Part shown: positions 7,829 through 17,138 of the stretch, one piece after another
Numbering within the stretch: position 1 is the stretch's first letter
Layout of the letters: every line of letters begins with the position of its first letter
NCBI RefSeq assembly: GCF_001025155.1
Contig: NZ_AP012322.1
Location: 1,240,001-1,304,000 of the forward strand
Direction: 5' to 3'
Length of the DNA stretch: 64,000 nt
Source of the DNA: Bifidobacterium angulatum DSM 20098 = JCM 7096
Lineage (GTDB): Bacteria > Actinomycetota > Actinomycetes > Actinomycetales > Bifidobacteriaceae
Notes under the pieces: generated by a model
Databases searched by the model: none
What the model was told of the DNA's origin: nothing
Seen by the model: only the letters and a program-made list of their open reading frames with translations
Position numbers and translations under genes: made by a program

Positions 7829-9970
7829 TTAGAACAGGTGCCGTTGTTCCGGTTTGTCTTCGCTCATCAGCAGCATGAAGCTTCTCGATTGCGCGGTAAT
7901 GGCGAATCCGGCTTCGTAGTTGAGTTCGGGCCCGTCCGGATTGTAGGTGTCTACTACCAGTTTCCATTTGCTGCCGTAGTTTTCGTCCGGCAGCGTGAAT
8001 TGAATCGGCTCGTAGTGGGCGTTGAAGATCAGGATGAAGTCGTTGTCGACGGTCGGGTTGCCGTAGTAGTCCATTTCGGGGATATCGGCACCGTTGAGGT
8101 ATACCATCATCGAGAACGCATGCGTGTTCTGCCAGTCGTTCATATCCATGATGGAACCGGTGTGGTCGAACCATTCGACTTCGGGGATGGTGTTTGGGTC
8201 GTCTCCGGCTTTGCGCCCGGTGAAGAACCTGCGGCGGTGCAGCACCGGATGATTCAGACGCAGGTGGATCAGCTTCGAGACGAAGGCGAGCAGGCTCTTG
8301 CGATCATCATCCAGATCCCAATGCGTCCAGGAGATCTCGTTGTCTTGGCAGTAGGCGTTGTTGTTGCCCTGCTGGGTGCGGGCAACCTCGTCGCCTCCGC
8401 AGATCATGGGGATGCCCTGGCTGACCAGCAGTGTGGAGAACATGTTGCGCATCTGCCGCTGGCGCAGTTCGTTGACGTCGCGGATGGTGGTTTCCCCTTC
8501 CACACCGCAGTTCCACGAACGGTTATTGCTTTCGCCGTCGCGGTTGCCTTCGCCGTTGGCGTCGTTGTGCTTCTCGTTGTAGCTCACCAGATCGTTGAGG
8601 GTGAAGCCATCATGCGCGGTGACGAAGTTCACCGAGGCGACCGGTCGACGACCGTTCACCTCATACAGGTCGGAGCTGCCCATCAGACGTGATGCGAATT
8701 CGGGCAACGTGCTCGGTTGCGAGCGCCAGAAGTCGCGGACGCAGTCGCGGTAGCGTCCGTTCCATTCGGACCAGCTGGAGGGGAAGCCTCCGACTTGGTA
8801 GCCGCCGGAGCCGAGGTCCCATGGTTCGGCGATGAGTTTGACGCGGCTGATGACGGGATCTTGTTCGACGATGTCGAAGAAGGCGGAGAGTTTGTCGACT
8901 TCTTGGAATTGGCGTGCGAGGGTTGCTGCGAGGTCGAAGCGGAATCCGTCGACGTGCATTTCGGTGACCCAGTAACGCAGGCTATCGGTGATGAGTTGCA
9001 GGGCGTGCGGCGAGCGCATGAGGAGCGAGTTGCCGGTGCCGGTGGTGTCGAAGTAGTGGTATGGGTCGTTGTCGACGAGGCGGTAGTAGGCCTGGTTGTC
9101 GATGCCTTTGAAGCTGAGGGTGGGGCCCATGTGGTTGCCTTCGGCGGTGTGGTTGTAGACCACGTCGAGGATGACTTCTATGCCTGCGCGGTGGTAGGCC
9201 TTGACCATGGATTTGAATTCGTTGACCTGCTGGCCGCGTTCGCCCACGCTGGAGTAGGCGTTGTGTGGCGCGAAGAATCCGATGGTGTTGTATCCCCAGT
9301 AGTTGCTGAGGCCTTTCTGCTGGAGGAAGGAGTCGTTGACGAACTGGTGGATGGGCATGAGTTCGATGGCGGTGATGCCGAGTTTTTTGAGGTAGTCGAT
9401 GACTGCCGGGTATGCGAGGCCGGCGTAGGTGCCGCGGATGTCCGGTGGCACGTCCTGGTTGAGGTTGGTCATGCCGCGTACGTGGGCTTCGTAGATGACG
9501 GAGTCGTGGTAGGAGATGTTGGGGTGTTGGTCGTTGCCCCAGTCGAAGTAGGGGTTGACGACGACGGATTTCATGGTGTGTGCGGCAGAGTCCTGCGTGT
9601 TGATGGCATTGATGTCGTCGGGGTTGGACATGTCGTAGGAGAAGAGGCTCGGGTCGTCGTCGATGTTGCCTTCGATGGCTTTGGCGTATGGGTCGAGCAG
9701 GAGTTTGGAGGGGTTGCAGCGTTGGCCCAGGGCTGGATTGTATGGCCCGTAGACGCGGTAGCCGTAGCGTTGGCCCGGCTGCAAGCCGGGTATGTAGTTG
9801 TGCCAGACGTAGGAGTTCTGCTCCGTCATCTCGATACGGGTTTCGTGGTCTTCCTCATCGAAGAGACACAGTTCGACCTTTTCGGCCACTTGGGAAAATA
9901 AGGCGAAATTCACGCCGGCACCGTCGTAGCTGGCACCGAGCGGATACATGGATCCCGGTCGTATATGCAT
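7829..9970 (-). CDS. glgX: Glycogen debranching enzyme, isoamylase type
   Basis: A 713-residue GH13 enzyme that hydrolyses alpha-1,6 branches of phosphorylase-trimmed glycogen or related glucans in the cytoplasm. An N-terminal CBM48-like domain (YPLGASYDGAGVNFALFS) precedes the barrel. Barrel motifs are DVVYNHTAEGNH (region I), GFRFDLAATL (region II, with the nucleophilic Asp), AEPWDLG (region III, acid/base Glu) and TAHDGFTL (region IV). The ATG at 9970 (MHIRPGSMYP) matches the family N-terminus; an upstream in-frame start would add 35 unrelated residues. A LacI-like half-palindrome, GCAAACGGTTGCTGC, lies about 120 bases upstream (near 10083-10097) and could be a catabolite operator; this is tentative. 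The partner glgB lies 20 kb away. Confidence 0.93.
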   Translation of the reverse strand: MHIRPGSMYPLGASYDGAGVNFALFSQVAEKVELCLFDEEDHETRIEMTEQNSYVWHNYIPGLQPGQRYGYRVYGPYNPALGQRCNPSKLLLDPYAKAIEGNIDDDPSLFSYDMSNPDDINAINTQDSAAHTMKSVVVNPYFDWGNDQHPNISYHDSVIYEAHVRGMTNLNQDVPPDIRGTYAGLAYPAVIDYLKKLGITAIELMPIHQFVNDSFLQQKGLSNYWGYNTIGFFAPHNAYSSVGERGQQVNEFKSMVKAYHRAGIEVILDVVYNHTAEGNHMGPTLSFKGIDNQAYYRLVDNDPYHYFDTTGTGNSLLMRSPHALQLITDSLRYWVTEMHVDGFRFDLAATLARQFQEVDKLSAFFDIVEQDPVISRVKLIAEPWDLGSGGYQVGGFPSSWSEWNGRYRDCVRDFWRSQPSTLPEFASRLMGSSDLYEVNGRRPVASVNFVTAHDGFTLNDLVSYNEKHNDANGEGNRDGESNNRSWNCGVEGETTIRDVNELRQRQMRNMFSTLLVSQGIPMICGGDEVARTQQGNNNAYCQDNEISWTHWDLDDDRKSLLAFVSKLIHLRLNHPVLHRRRFFTGRKAGDDPNTIPEVEWFDHTGSIMDMNDWQNTHAFSMMVYLNGADIPEMDYYGNPTVDNDFILIFNAHYEPIQFTLPDENYGSKWKLVVDTYNPDGPELNYEAGFAITAQSRSFMLLMSEDKPEQRHLF

Positions 9971-10138
9971 AGTTTCATTATTCCACGCGTCTCGACCGTT
10001 TTTCGCGCTTGGGGATGCTTCGCCACAAGATGCCCTCAATCGTTTTATGTCGCCGTGTTTTCTTGTGGCGCGCAAAATACCGCAAACGGTTGCTGCGCAC
10101 GTGTCGGGCTTGGGGGTTGGGCGTGCGCGCCCAGCGAG

Positions 10139-10807
10139 TTATTTGCCTGCGGTGAGTCTGCGGATTTGCTCGTGTTGTATTGCGATGATGGAGTTGCTGG
10201 CGGTTATGTGCGTGGCCAGAAGGTCGGGCCAGCTCACCCATGCCGATTCCACGTGTTCGTCCGCGTCGAAGTGGCGTTCCCCCTGCTGAAATCCGTCCAG
10301 GTGAATCACCATGATGTGGGCGAGCTCGTCGGTCATGCCTTCGGAGGAGTAGCAGTCCGTCACCTGGTCGATGCGCATGCGGTCGTTGGAGATCGGTGTA
10401 ACGCCGGTCTCCTCGCGCAGTTCACGCAGTGCGGCCTCGTGGACGTCCTCGCCCTTGTCCATCAGTCCAGCGGGCAGCCCATAGGCGAAGGAGTCGTTGC
10501 CAATACGGTATTCGCGTTCGATCAGGTATCTGTCCGTCGCCGTGTCGTGTACGAGCATCACCACACAGGGGGCATGGCGTAGTACCTGGCGGCGGATGGT
10601 GACCATGCTACCGCTAGTGGTGGTAAGCCCTATGAGCGTGTCTTCCACTCGGAAGATGGCACCCCGGTATACTTCATGGCTTTCCAGCAGTTTGGCCGGA
10701 ACGTTCATGTCGATACCGTCGCCGTGGGAGGCGAGGCTCGCGTTAATCCGTTCCGTCGTATTGCCGTTGTCTGCTGCGCCTAGGCGCTGTTCGCCGTCCG
10801 TCTGCAT
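10139..10807 (-). CDS. Nudix hydrolase, ADP-ribose pyrophosphatase type
   Basis: A 222-residue protein with a complete Nudix box, GLMDKGEDVHEAALREL followed by REETG, carrying the metal-binding glutamates. The preceding strand YRIGNDSFAYGLPAG and the overall size fit ADP-ribose or nucleoside-diphosphate-sugar pyrophosphatases, which split ADP-ribose into AMP and ribose-5-phosphate. AAGGAGAACACC directly precedes the ATG at 10807. The first 40 residues are low in conservation. It follows the Nif3-like gene by 29 bases on the same strand and is probably co-transcribed with it. The exact substrate cannot be read from the sequence. Confidence 0.85.
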   Translation of the reverse strand: MQTDGEQRLGAADNGNTTERINASLASHGDGIDMNVPAKLLESHEVYRGAIFRVEDTLIGLTTTSGSMVTIRRQVLRHAPCVVMLVHDTATDRYLIEREYRIGNDSFAYGLPAGLMDKGEDVHEAALRELREETGVTPISNDRMRIDQVTDCYSSEGMTDELAHIMVIHLDGFQQGERHFDADEHVESAWVSWPDLLATHITASNSIIAIQHEQIRRLTAGK

Positions 10808-10836
10808 GGTGTTCTCCTTGTGCTGTTGCCCGGCTT

Positions 10837-11811
10837 TCACGCAATGTCGGTTCCCTGTTGTTCCGGTTCCACCGGGCCTGCGGCGCTGGCTGTGCCGGCG
10901 CTGTTGATCACCCATGTCCATGGATCGGTGGTGGTGTGGATCCAGTTCGTTTCCACGTGTTCGCCCGTAGCCGATTCAAGGGCGGCGGGGATGTCTTCGA
11001 TGGCGTAGTTGAACCACATGGATTCGATGGCGGCGTGGGGCGTGTTGATGAAGCATGGGCGCACGTGCGGCTCATGCTGGCCGGGTTCGCCATGGCCGAG
11101 CGTGATGCCTGCCGCACGCATGTCCGCCTCGTACCGCGCCTGTTCGATGGCGTCGGTGACGGGGTGATGGCGCAGGTCGCTGGTTACGTACACGTCCGCC
11201 CCGGCTGCGCGTACCTCGTCGAACATGGAGTCGCCGGAACCGGGCAGGAGCGCGACGGTGGAGATGGTGGTGTTCGGATCGCCACACATTTGGATGCCCA
11301 GTGCAGTGGCCATGCCTTGGGTGTTGACCTCGGTGTAGACGCGTTGCGCGAACACCCCTAGGGTGGTGGGTTCAGGCAGGCGTCCGATACGTCCGAGTCC
11401 TACCAGGTGTTCGGCGTCGGGGTCATTGATGGGGACGAGCGGCTGCTGGTCGACAAGGCCGAAATAGTCGGCGGCGGCATGGCCCACGCCTCGCCATGCC
11501 GCATCGGCGTTGGTATGGCCCACCCATAGGGCGCATCCGGCCTGGTTGAGTTTGGTGACAAGACCACCGCGGAATCCAAGACCGGACACCTGGTGGACGG
11601 AGCGGAAGAACAGAGGATGGTGGGTGATGAGCAGATCCGCACCCCATGCGATAGCCTGATCGACAATGCTGTCGGATGGGTCCGCGGCGAACGCGATGCG
11701 TGTGACCGGCTGCCGCAGGTCGCCTACGATAAGCCCCGGCTCATCCCAGCTTTCCGCGTATCGCAGCGGGTAAAGCGTTTCCAGTACGTCAACAACCTGC
11801 TTGAGTCTCAT
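10837..11811 (-). CDS. Nif3-like dinuclear metal-centre protein (GTP cyclohydrolase 1 type 2 family)
   Basis: A 324-residue Nif3/YbgI family member. The N-terminal signature YAESWDEPGLIVGD is followed by ADLLITHHPLFF, whose two histidines bind the metal pair, and the C-terminal part contains ITLGHGEPGQHE. The family is annotated as GTP cyclohydrolase type 2, but its physiological role is largely unproven. The start MRLKQVV at 11811 has AAAGGACAG upstream. It lies between polA and the Nudix gene on the same strand. Confidence 0.85.
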   Translation of the reverse strand: MRLKQVVDVLETLYPLRYAESWDEPGLIVGDLRQPVTRIAFAADPSDSIVDQAIAWGADLLITHHPLFFRSVHQVSGLGFRGGLVTKLNQAGCALWVGHTNADAAWRGVGHAAADYFGLVDQQPLVPINDPDAEHLVGLGRIGRLPEPTTLGVFAQRVYTEVNTQGMATALGIQMCGDPNTTISTVALLPGSGDSMFDEVRAAGADVYVTSDLRHHPVTDAIEQARYEADMRAAGITLGHGEPGQHEPHVRPCFINTPHAAIESMWFNYAIEDIPAALESATGEHVETNWIHTTTDPWTWVINSAGTASAAGPVEPEQQGTDIA

Positions 11812-11883
11812 AGCCTGTCCTTTCTCATGGTTTCCATGCTGCTTCACCGCCACACACCTGTCCTAGATGCCCGTCTTCCTGGT

Positions 11884-11918
11884 GCCGCCCGCATTCAGCG
11901 AAGCCGTTTGCGGGCGGC
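11884..11918 (-). terminator. GC-rich hairpin after polA
   Basis: Arms GCCGCCCGCA (11884-11893) and TGCGGGCGGC (11909-11918) form a 10-base stem between polA and the Nif3-like gene. It lacks a T-tract, so it may only attenuate read-through. Confidence 0.4.
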
Positions 11919-11940
11919 TCACACCCGATTGGCACGGCAA

Positions 11941-14889
11941 TCAGTGCGCGGCGAGCTGCCAGTCCGCACCCACGCCGGTGGACACGTCCAGCGGCACGTC
12001 CAAGTGCACGGCGTTCTCCATGGCGTCGCGCACCAGAGCGCTCACCTGTTCGCGCTCCCCCGGTGCGATCTCCACCACCAGTTCGTCGTGGATCTGCAGA
12101 ATGATGCGGCTCTTCATACCGGCCTCGGCCAGTGCACGCCGCGCCCGGATCATCGCGATCTTCATGATGTCCGCGGCACTGCCCTGGATCGGCGCGTTCA
12201 ACGCGGCTCGTTCAGCCGCATCGCGAGCGGCACGGTTCGTGGATTTCAGTGCCGGGAAGTACCGCCTGCGGCCGAACATCGTTTCGGTATACCCACGTTT
12301 GCGTGCCTCGCTCACACAGGATTCCAGGAAGTCGTGCACTTTGCCGAATGTGGCGAAATACTTCGCTTTGAGCGCCTCGGCCTCGCTCGGGCGGATCTTG
12401 AGCTGCTGCGCCAAACCATACGAGCTCAACCCATATGCCAGTCCGTAGCTCATGGCCTTCACATGGCTGCGCTGATCCGGTGTGATCTGATCCACCGGCA
12501 CGCCATGCACCAGGCTCGCCACGTACTTGTGGAAGTCGGCGCCGCTCTTGAATGCTTCGATCAGCGACTCGTCGCCGGACAGATGCGCCATGATGCGCAG
12601 CTCCACCTGCGAGTAATCGCAGCTCATCAGCGATTCGAAGCCTTCACCGGGCACGAACGCCGAGCGGATCTCGCGCCCGGCCGCGTTGCGGTTTGGAATG
12701 TTCTGCAGGTTGGGGTCCACGGAGCTCAACCTGCCGGTGGCCGCCACCGTCTGTTCGAACGTGGTGTGGATGCGCTCGTCGGCAGGATTGGTGGCGTCGA
12801 TGAGCGTGGCGACGATCTGCTTGAGCTTGTTGGTCTCGCGATGCCTGAGCAGCGCACCGAGGAACCCGCTGGCGCGCTCGTCGTCGGCATAGGTGAAGTA
12901 GAGTTTCTGCAACGCGTCGGCGTTGGTGGTGTAGCCGCCCGTCTTGGTGCGTTTCGTGGGCTTGAGACCCATGTCTTCGAACAGCACCTTGCCGAGCTGC
13001 TTGGGGCTTTGCAGATTCACGGTGGTGCCGGCATAGTCCCAGGCGATCTCCTGCGCCTGCCGCGCGTCGGCGGCGAAGGTGTCGCGCATGGAGGTGAGCC
13101 GTTGCATATCGACTTTCGCGCCCTGCGACTCCATGCCGTATAGCACGTGCGAGACTGGCAGTTCCATGCGCTGCAGCAGGCCGAACTGTTCGCGCTGGTC
13201 GATCTGTGGTGCCAGGGCACGGGCGAGCTCGGCGATGATGGCCGCATGCTGCAGCAGTGTCGAAGTCTGATTGCCGTCGGCATCCGCGTCGGCACCATCG
13301 TCCAGGTCGAGCAGTCCCTGCGTCGCCTCCTCGGTCTTCTCCTCCACATGGATGTCAAGGAAACGCGCGGCGGCCTGTTCGAGCGTATCCGCGTGGAAGT
13401 CGGGCTGCACCAGGTAGCCGGCGAGTTTGGTGTCGAACAACGGCTTGGGCAGGTCGACGCCGAGGGATGCGAATAGGTGAAGCTGTTCCTTGTAGCCATG
13501 CACGACCAGGGTGGGTGCGTACTGCGCGAGGATGACGTTGAGCGCGTCCCGCATCCCCGGATCCAACCGCGGCGCATCCGTTGCGGCGTCAGTCGCATCG
13601 GCCGTGGCGGCATCCGTTTGCTTGCCCGTATCGTCCGCCGAATCGACTGCGGGAATCTCGATGATCAGCGCACTGCCGCCGTATTGCAGTGTGATCGCGT
13701 TCGCTTTGACCTTGCCTGGTTTGGCGTTACCGGCAGCGTTGATGACCCATGAACGCTCGATGATGCCATTGCACTGCATCGAATGGTCGATGGTGAATTG
13801 CGTGCCGGTATCATCCGATTCGTCGTTGACGCTTGCACCACTGGCGTCCGGTTTGGGCAGGTTGTGTTCCACCCATGCGTTCAACGTGTCGGCATCGCCC
13901 GCATACTGCACGTCCGACACTTCGATGGCCGAACGTTCCTTGCCTGCTTCGGCCTTGGCGTTCTGTTCCAGCTTCGGAGCCTCGCCGCCGTTGAAGGTTT
14001 TGAGGATACGCGTCTTGGTACGCGAACCGAATTCCAGTGAGGTGAACAGTTCGTCGATCTTCGCCGCGTCGAAGTGACCGAAGGTCAGGTCGTCCACGGT
14101 AACGCCTAGGTCGATGTCTCGTACCAGTGCGTTGACCTTGCGGTTGAGCTTGACCTGGTCGAGGTTTTCTCGCAAGGACTCGCCCTTCTTGCCGCCGATC
14201 TCGTCGGCGTGCTCGCAGATGCCTTCAAGTGAACCGTACTGGTTGATCCATTTGGCTGCGAATCCGTCGCCGACCCCGGGCACACCGGGGATATTGTCCG
14301 CTGTCTCGCCGCGCAATGCCGCCAGATCGGGGTACTGCGCCGGAGTCACCTTGTATTTGGCGAATACGGCTTCGGGCGTCATATGCTTCAGGTCTTTGAA
14401 GTGGTGACCGGGGTACAGCACGGTCACCCAATCGTCCACAAGCTGGAACGCGTCTCGGTCGCCGGACAGGACGAGCGTCTTGTATTTCGCCTGTTCACCC
14501 ATGGTGGCAAGCGTGCCGATCACATCGTCGCCCTCGTAACCGGGTTTTTCGATATATGTGACGCCCAGCGCGTCAAGCATGCTTTGGATAAGCGGCAGCT
14601 GGCTGAGCAGATCCTCCGGGGCGGCGTCGCGTGTGCCTTTGTACTGCGGCAGCATGGTGTTGCGGAAGGTGCCGCCTTTGACGTCGAATGCAACGGCGAG
14701 GTGATCGGGCTTCTCCGCATCAATCACTTGGGCGAGCATGGTCGCGAAGCCCCAGACCGCGTTGGTGGCCTGGCCGGACGAGGTGGAGAAGTTCTCTACG
14801 GGAAGAGCGAAGAACGCGCGGAACGCCAGCGAATGGCCATCAACGACCAGCAGCGTTCCGCGCGTTTCGTCGGATACGGTATCAATCAT
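11941..14889 (-). CDS. polA: DNA polymerase I
   Basis: A 982-residue repair and Okazaki-fragment polymerase. The N-terminal 5' nuclease domain (about 1-310) starts LLVVDGHSLAFRAFFALP and contains GYEGDDVIGTLA and LRGETADNIPGVPG. The middle domain is long and Ala/Asp-rich and lacks a recognisable DxE proofreading motif, as in other actinobacterial Pol I. The C-terminal polymerase domain shows motif A DYSQVELRIMAHLSGD, the motif B region KAMSYGLAYGLSSYG and motif C QIHDELVVEI. There is no clear Shine-Dalgarno before the ATG at 14889. The ANTAR regulator stop lies 22 bases upstream, suggesting coupled transcription. Confidence 0.96.
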   Translation of the reverse strand: MIDTVSDETRGTLLVVDGHSLAFRAFFALPVENFSTSSGQATNAVWGFATMLAQVIDAEKPDHLAVAFDVKGGTFRNTMLPQYKGTRDAAPEDLLSQLPLIQSMLDALGVTYIEKPGYEGDDVIGTLATMGEQAKYKTLVLSGDRDAFQLVDDWVTVLYPGHHFKDLKHMTPEAVFAKYKVTPAQYPDLAALRGETADNIPGVPGVGDGFAAKWINQYGSLEGICEHADEIGGKKGESLRENLDQVKLNRKVNALVRDIDLGVTVDDLTFGHFDAAKIDELFTSLEFGSRTKTRILKTFNGGEAPKLEQNAKAEAGKERSAIEVSDVQYAGDADTLNAWVEHNLPKPDASGASVNDESDDTGTQFTIDHSMQCNGIIERSWVINAAGNAKPGKVKANAITLQYGGSALIIEIPAVDSADDTGKQTDAATADATDAATDAPRLDPGMRDALNVILAQYAPTLVVHGYKEQLHLFASLGVDLPKPLFDTKLAGYLVQPDFHADTLEQAAARFLDIHVEEKTEEATQGLLDLDDGADADADGNQTSTLLQHAAIIAELARALAPQIDQREQFGLLQRMELPVSHVLYGMESQGAKVDMQRLTSMRDTFAADARQAQEIAWDYAGTTVNLQSPKQLGKVLFEDMGLKPTKRTKTGGYTTNADALQKLYFTYADDERASGFLGALLRHRETNKLKQIVATLIDATNPADERIHTTFEQTVAATGRLSSVDPNLQNIPNRNAAGREIRSAFVPGEGFESLMSCDYSQVELRIMAHLSGDESLIEAFKSGADFHKYVASLVHGVPVDQITPDQRSHVKAMSYGLAYGLSSYGLAQQLKIRPSEAEALKAKYFATFGKVHDFLESCVSEARKRGYTETMFGRRRYFPALKSTNRAARDAAERAALNAPIQGSAADIMKIAMIRARRALAEAGMKSRIILQIHDELVVEIAPGEREQVSALVRDAMENAVHLDVPLDVSTGVGADWQLAAH

Positions 14890-14911
14890 AGGTTCGGTAT
14901 CGGTATGCGGT

Positions 14912-15673
14912 TCAGCGATCGTCGCGCGCCGGCTTGGGATCGCCGTACTTCTCGATGATGGCTAGGGCCAGGCGCTTCTTCGGAATACGCTGATCCATGG
15001 AGGTCTTCTGAATCCAACGGAATGCGCCCTGCTCGGAGAAATCGGCCTTGTCCATCAGCAGACCCTTGGCACGGTCGATGAGCTTGCGCTCCTCCAGCGT
15101 CTCCTGAGCCTTCTGCAGATCGGCCTGGGCCTTGGCGAGCTCGTCCTCCGTGGCCTTGAGCTTGGCCTCGGAGCGTTCCACGTTATCCAGCAGATCGTTG
15201 ATCTCCGCGAAACGTCCCATGGCGACTTCGAGCGCCGGAATAAGCTTGGACTCCTCGTACGGCTTGGTCACATAGGCCATGGCACCTGCGCCGGTGGACT
15301 TCTTGACCAGATCGGGCTGGGAGAACGCGGTCAGCATGACCACAGGTGCGATGTTCTCGTCGCAGATGATGCCCGCAGCAGTAATGCCATCCATCCGCGG
15401 CATCTTGACATCCATGCACACCACATCAGGGCGCTTGGCACGTGCCAGATCCACGGCTTCTTCACCGTTGGCCGCCTCGCCTACGACCTCGTAGCCGTTA
15501 TCTTCAAGCATGCCGACAAGATCCATACGATTCACGGATTCGTCTTCGGCGACTACGACGGTGCGCTTGCGATTCTTCTCTTCCTCAGGAGCTTCTTCGG
15601 CACGGGCGGCGGCCTGCAGCTCCTCCTCGGTCAGCACGGGTTCCATTCCCTTTTCGCTGTTGCTGGACACCAT
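14912..15673 (-). CDS. ANTAR-domain response regulator (PdtaR-like)
   Basis: A 253-residue regulator. An acidic N-terminal tail precedes a receiver domain with acidic pocket VVVAEDESVN, phospho-acceptor Asp in VVCMDVKMPRMDG, the threonine in MLTAFS and the lysine in YVTKPYEES. A coiled-coil linker (AKLKATEDELAKAQADLQKA) leads to a C-terminal ANTAR RNA-binding domain (RAKGLLMDKADFSEQGAFRW). ANTAR proteins bind paired hexanucleotide hairpins in nascent RNA and prevent termination. No cognate kinase is adjacent. I chose the ATG at 15673 (MVSSNSEK, with CGAGG upstream) over a TTG ten codons earlier. Confidence 0.9.
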   Translation of the reverse strand: MVSSNSEKGMEPVLTEEELQAAARAEEAPEEEKNRKRTVVVAEDESVNRMDLVGMLEDNGYEVVGEAANGEEAVDLARAKRPDVVCMDVKMPRMDGITAAGIICDENIAPVVMLTAFSQPDLVKKSTGAGAMAYVTKPYEESKLIPALEVAMGRFAEINDLLDNVERSEAKLKATEDELAKAQADLQKAQETLEERKLIDRAKGLLMDKADFSEQGAFRWIQKTSMDQRIPKKRLALAIIEKYGDPKPARDDR

Positions 15674-16020
15674 TACATCAACCTCGTTTCCTTGGGTCAA
15701 CAAAACGCTTCAAATGTAAGTCTCAACCCACAATAACACAACGCACAGGCCAGCAAACGGTGTTGCGCCAAACCATTGATTCGTGTTGCAAGACGGGAAT
15801 ACGCAACATGGGGCAAGCCTCGTACGCCGCCAGCATGTCATGATTTGAAAAACGTTTCCTTCGCTCCCCATGCAGATGCCATCGCGACGTAACGCGTCGC
15901 AGCAGACGGCTCCCCCGTTCACCTGCCCCGCTCGTCCACACACACGTCGGAGCCGTCCAGCGAAACACGGCATTTGGACTCGGTCGCGATTGTGTTGTAC
16001 ACTACTCAAGGTTTGGATAC

Positions 16021-16094
16021 GCCCCTGTATCCCAATTGGTAGAGGAAGCAGCCTCAAAATCTGCGCAGTGTGGGTTCGAGTCCCACCGGGGGCA
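16021..16094 (+). tRNA. tRNA with leucine anticodon CAA and a short variable loop
   Basis: A 74-base cloverleaf: acceptor GCCCCTG with CGGGGGC and discriminator A, T arm GTGGGTTCGAGTCCCAC, D loop with TTGG. The anticodon arm GCAGC-CTCAAAA-TCTGC has one C/T mismatch next to the loop and places CAA at the anticodon (leucine). Bacterial tRNA-Leu normally carries a long variable arm, but here only five bases (GCAGT) separate the anticodon and T stems. The anticodon loop matches leucine tRNAs, so I keep the leucine call with reservation. A strong terminator follows. Confidence 0.75.
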
Positions 16095-16102
16095 CCGACT
16101 GG

Positions 16103-16124
16103 AACCCGCTGGAAACAGCGGGTT
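16103..16124 (+). terminator. Terminator of the tRNA
   Basis: Hairpin AACCCGCT-ggaaac-AGCGGGTT followed by TTCC, eight bases after the tRNA end. Confidence 0.8.
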
Positions 16125-16318
16125 TTCCTGTACTCCCCCATTGCAATCCGCACTATTTCACATATACGCAGCGGCCGTACCGTCATCAGCCCCATAGCGC
16201 ACAGCACCCCGCGCTCACCCGGCATCGCTCGTTTCGCCCGCATGCCCTGTAATCGTTCACCATGATCCGTGGCCACTCGCCTTAAGATGGAGATGTTCGC
16301 TCACGCAAGGAGGATCGT

Positions 16319-16933
16319 ATGAGCAGCACAACACACAGGCGATTTGACCCATGGCGCACCGCGCCGGTGCAGGAGATGTCACGCAGGGAGATTCTGCAGA
16401 CGCATTGCTTCAATATCGACCAGGTGGCATTCGACTCACTGGCAGGAGAACCATTCGAACGCGATTTCATCCACGTAAAGCACGGGGATACGGTCGGCGT
16501 TCTCGCCGTCACCGACGATGGCAGGATTCCGCTGGTCGAGCAATACCGTCTGTCCGCGCATCGTTGGACGTTGGAGATTCCAGGCGGTCACGGATCGTCC
16601 CATCTGGATCGCCCCATGGATATAGCACGCCGGAAGCTGGAGGAAGAGGCCGGCTTCCAGGCAGGTGATATCAAGCAGTTCCTGCGCATTATGGATATGC
16701 CTGGGTATTCGACCCAATACACATCGCTGTTCTATGCGACCAATCTGACCGCGACTCAGGCATCGGACTTCGGCCCAGAGACCCCACGCCCCGCGCTGCG
16801 TCTGGTAACACCCGAAGAGGCATATCAGATGGTGCTCAACGGCACGATTCTCGATGCGAAATCGCTGGTCGCCCTGCTGAGCCTGCATAATGGCCTGCTG
16901 GATCACTACGCAGCAGAGGGCAACGGCAACTGA
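16319..16933 (+). CDS. Nudix-fold hydrolase with divergent Nudix box
   Basis: A 204-residue protein with AAGGAGG just before the ATG. It contains the strand RIPLVEQYRLSAHRWTLEIP and a Nudix-like helix, PGGHGSSHLDRPMDIARRKL followed by EEEAGF. The box departs from consensus: the first Glu is replaced by Asp with one extra residue in the loop, and REU becomes RKL. The helix glutamates EEE remain, so metal binding may survive. The fold resembles ADP-ribose/sugar-nucleotide pyrophosphatases. It is flanked by the tRNA and by pyk in the opposite orientation and is probably monocistronic. Confidence 0.75.
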   Translation: MSSTTHRRFDPWRTAPVQEMSRREILQTHCFNIDQVAFDSLAGEPFERDFIHVKHGDTVGVLAVTDDGRIPLVEQYRLSAHRWTLEIPGGHGSSHLDRPMDIARRKLEEEAGFQAGDIKQFLRIMDMPGYSTQYTSLFYATNLTATQASDFGPETPRPALRLVTPEEAYQMVLNGTILDAKSLVALLSLHNGLLDHYAAEGNGN

Positions 16934-17030
16934 GCCCCGCCATGCCGTCGGATAGCATGTCATAGCGGTCTGCGACGGGCGGGAACACCGAATGTTGCGA
17001 TTGCTATTTCGCATTGCTTTTCAAACGCAG

Positions 17031-17068
17031 GTGGGCGGTCATCCTCATCACGGAGGATGACCGCCCAC
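17031..17068. terminator. Bidirectional terminator between the Nudix gene and pyk
   Basis: A perfect 16-base stem (GTGGGCGGTCATCCTC at 17031-17046; complement at 17053-17068) with a 6-base loop sits between two convergent genes. Confidence 0.75.
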
Positions 17069-17138
17069 TGGTATTTATGCCGTTATGCCATGCCACCAAT
17101 CAGCAGCGATATCCGCTGCCCTGGCATGGCACAGACAA

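Noticed and set aside
8717..9901. Long plus-strand frame opposite glgX
   Set aside because: It is an antisense shadow of a clear GH13 enzyme, Val/Asp/Glu-rich, with no ribosome binding site or family motif.
11593..13143. 516-codon plus-strand frame across the Nif3-like gene and polA
   Set aside because: It runs through two well-supported genes on the other strand and has shadow composition (many His, Arg and Gln).
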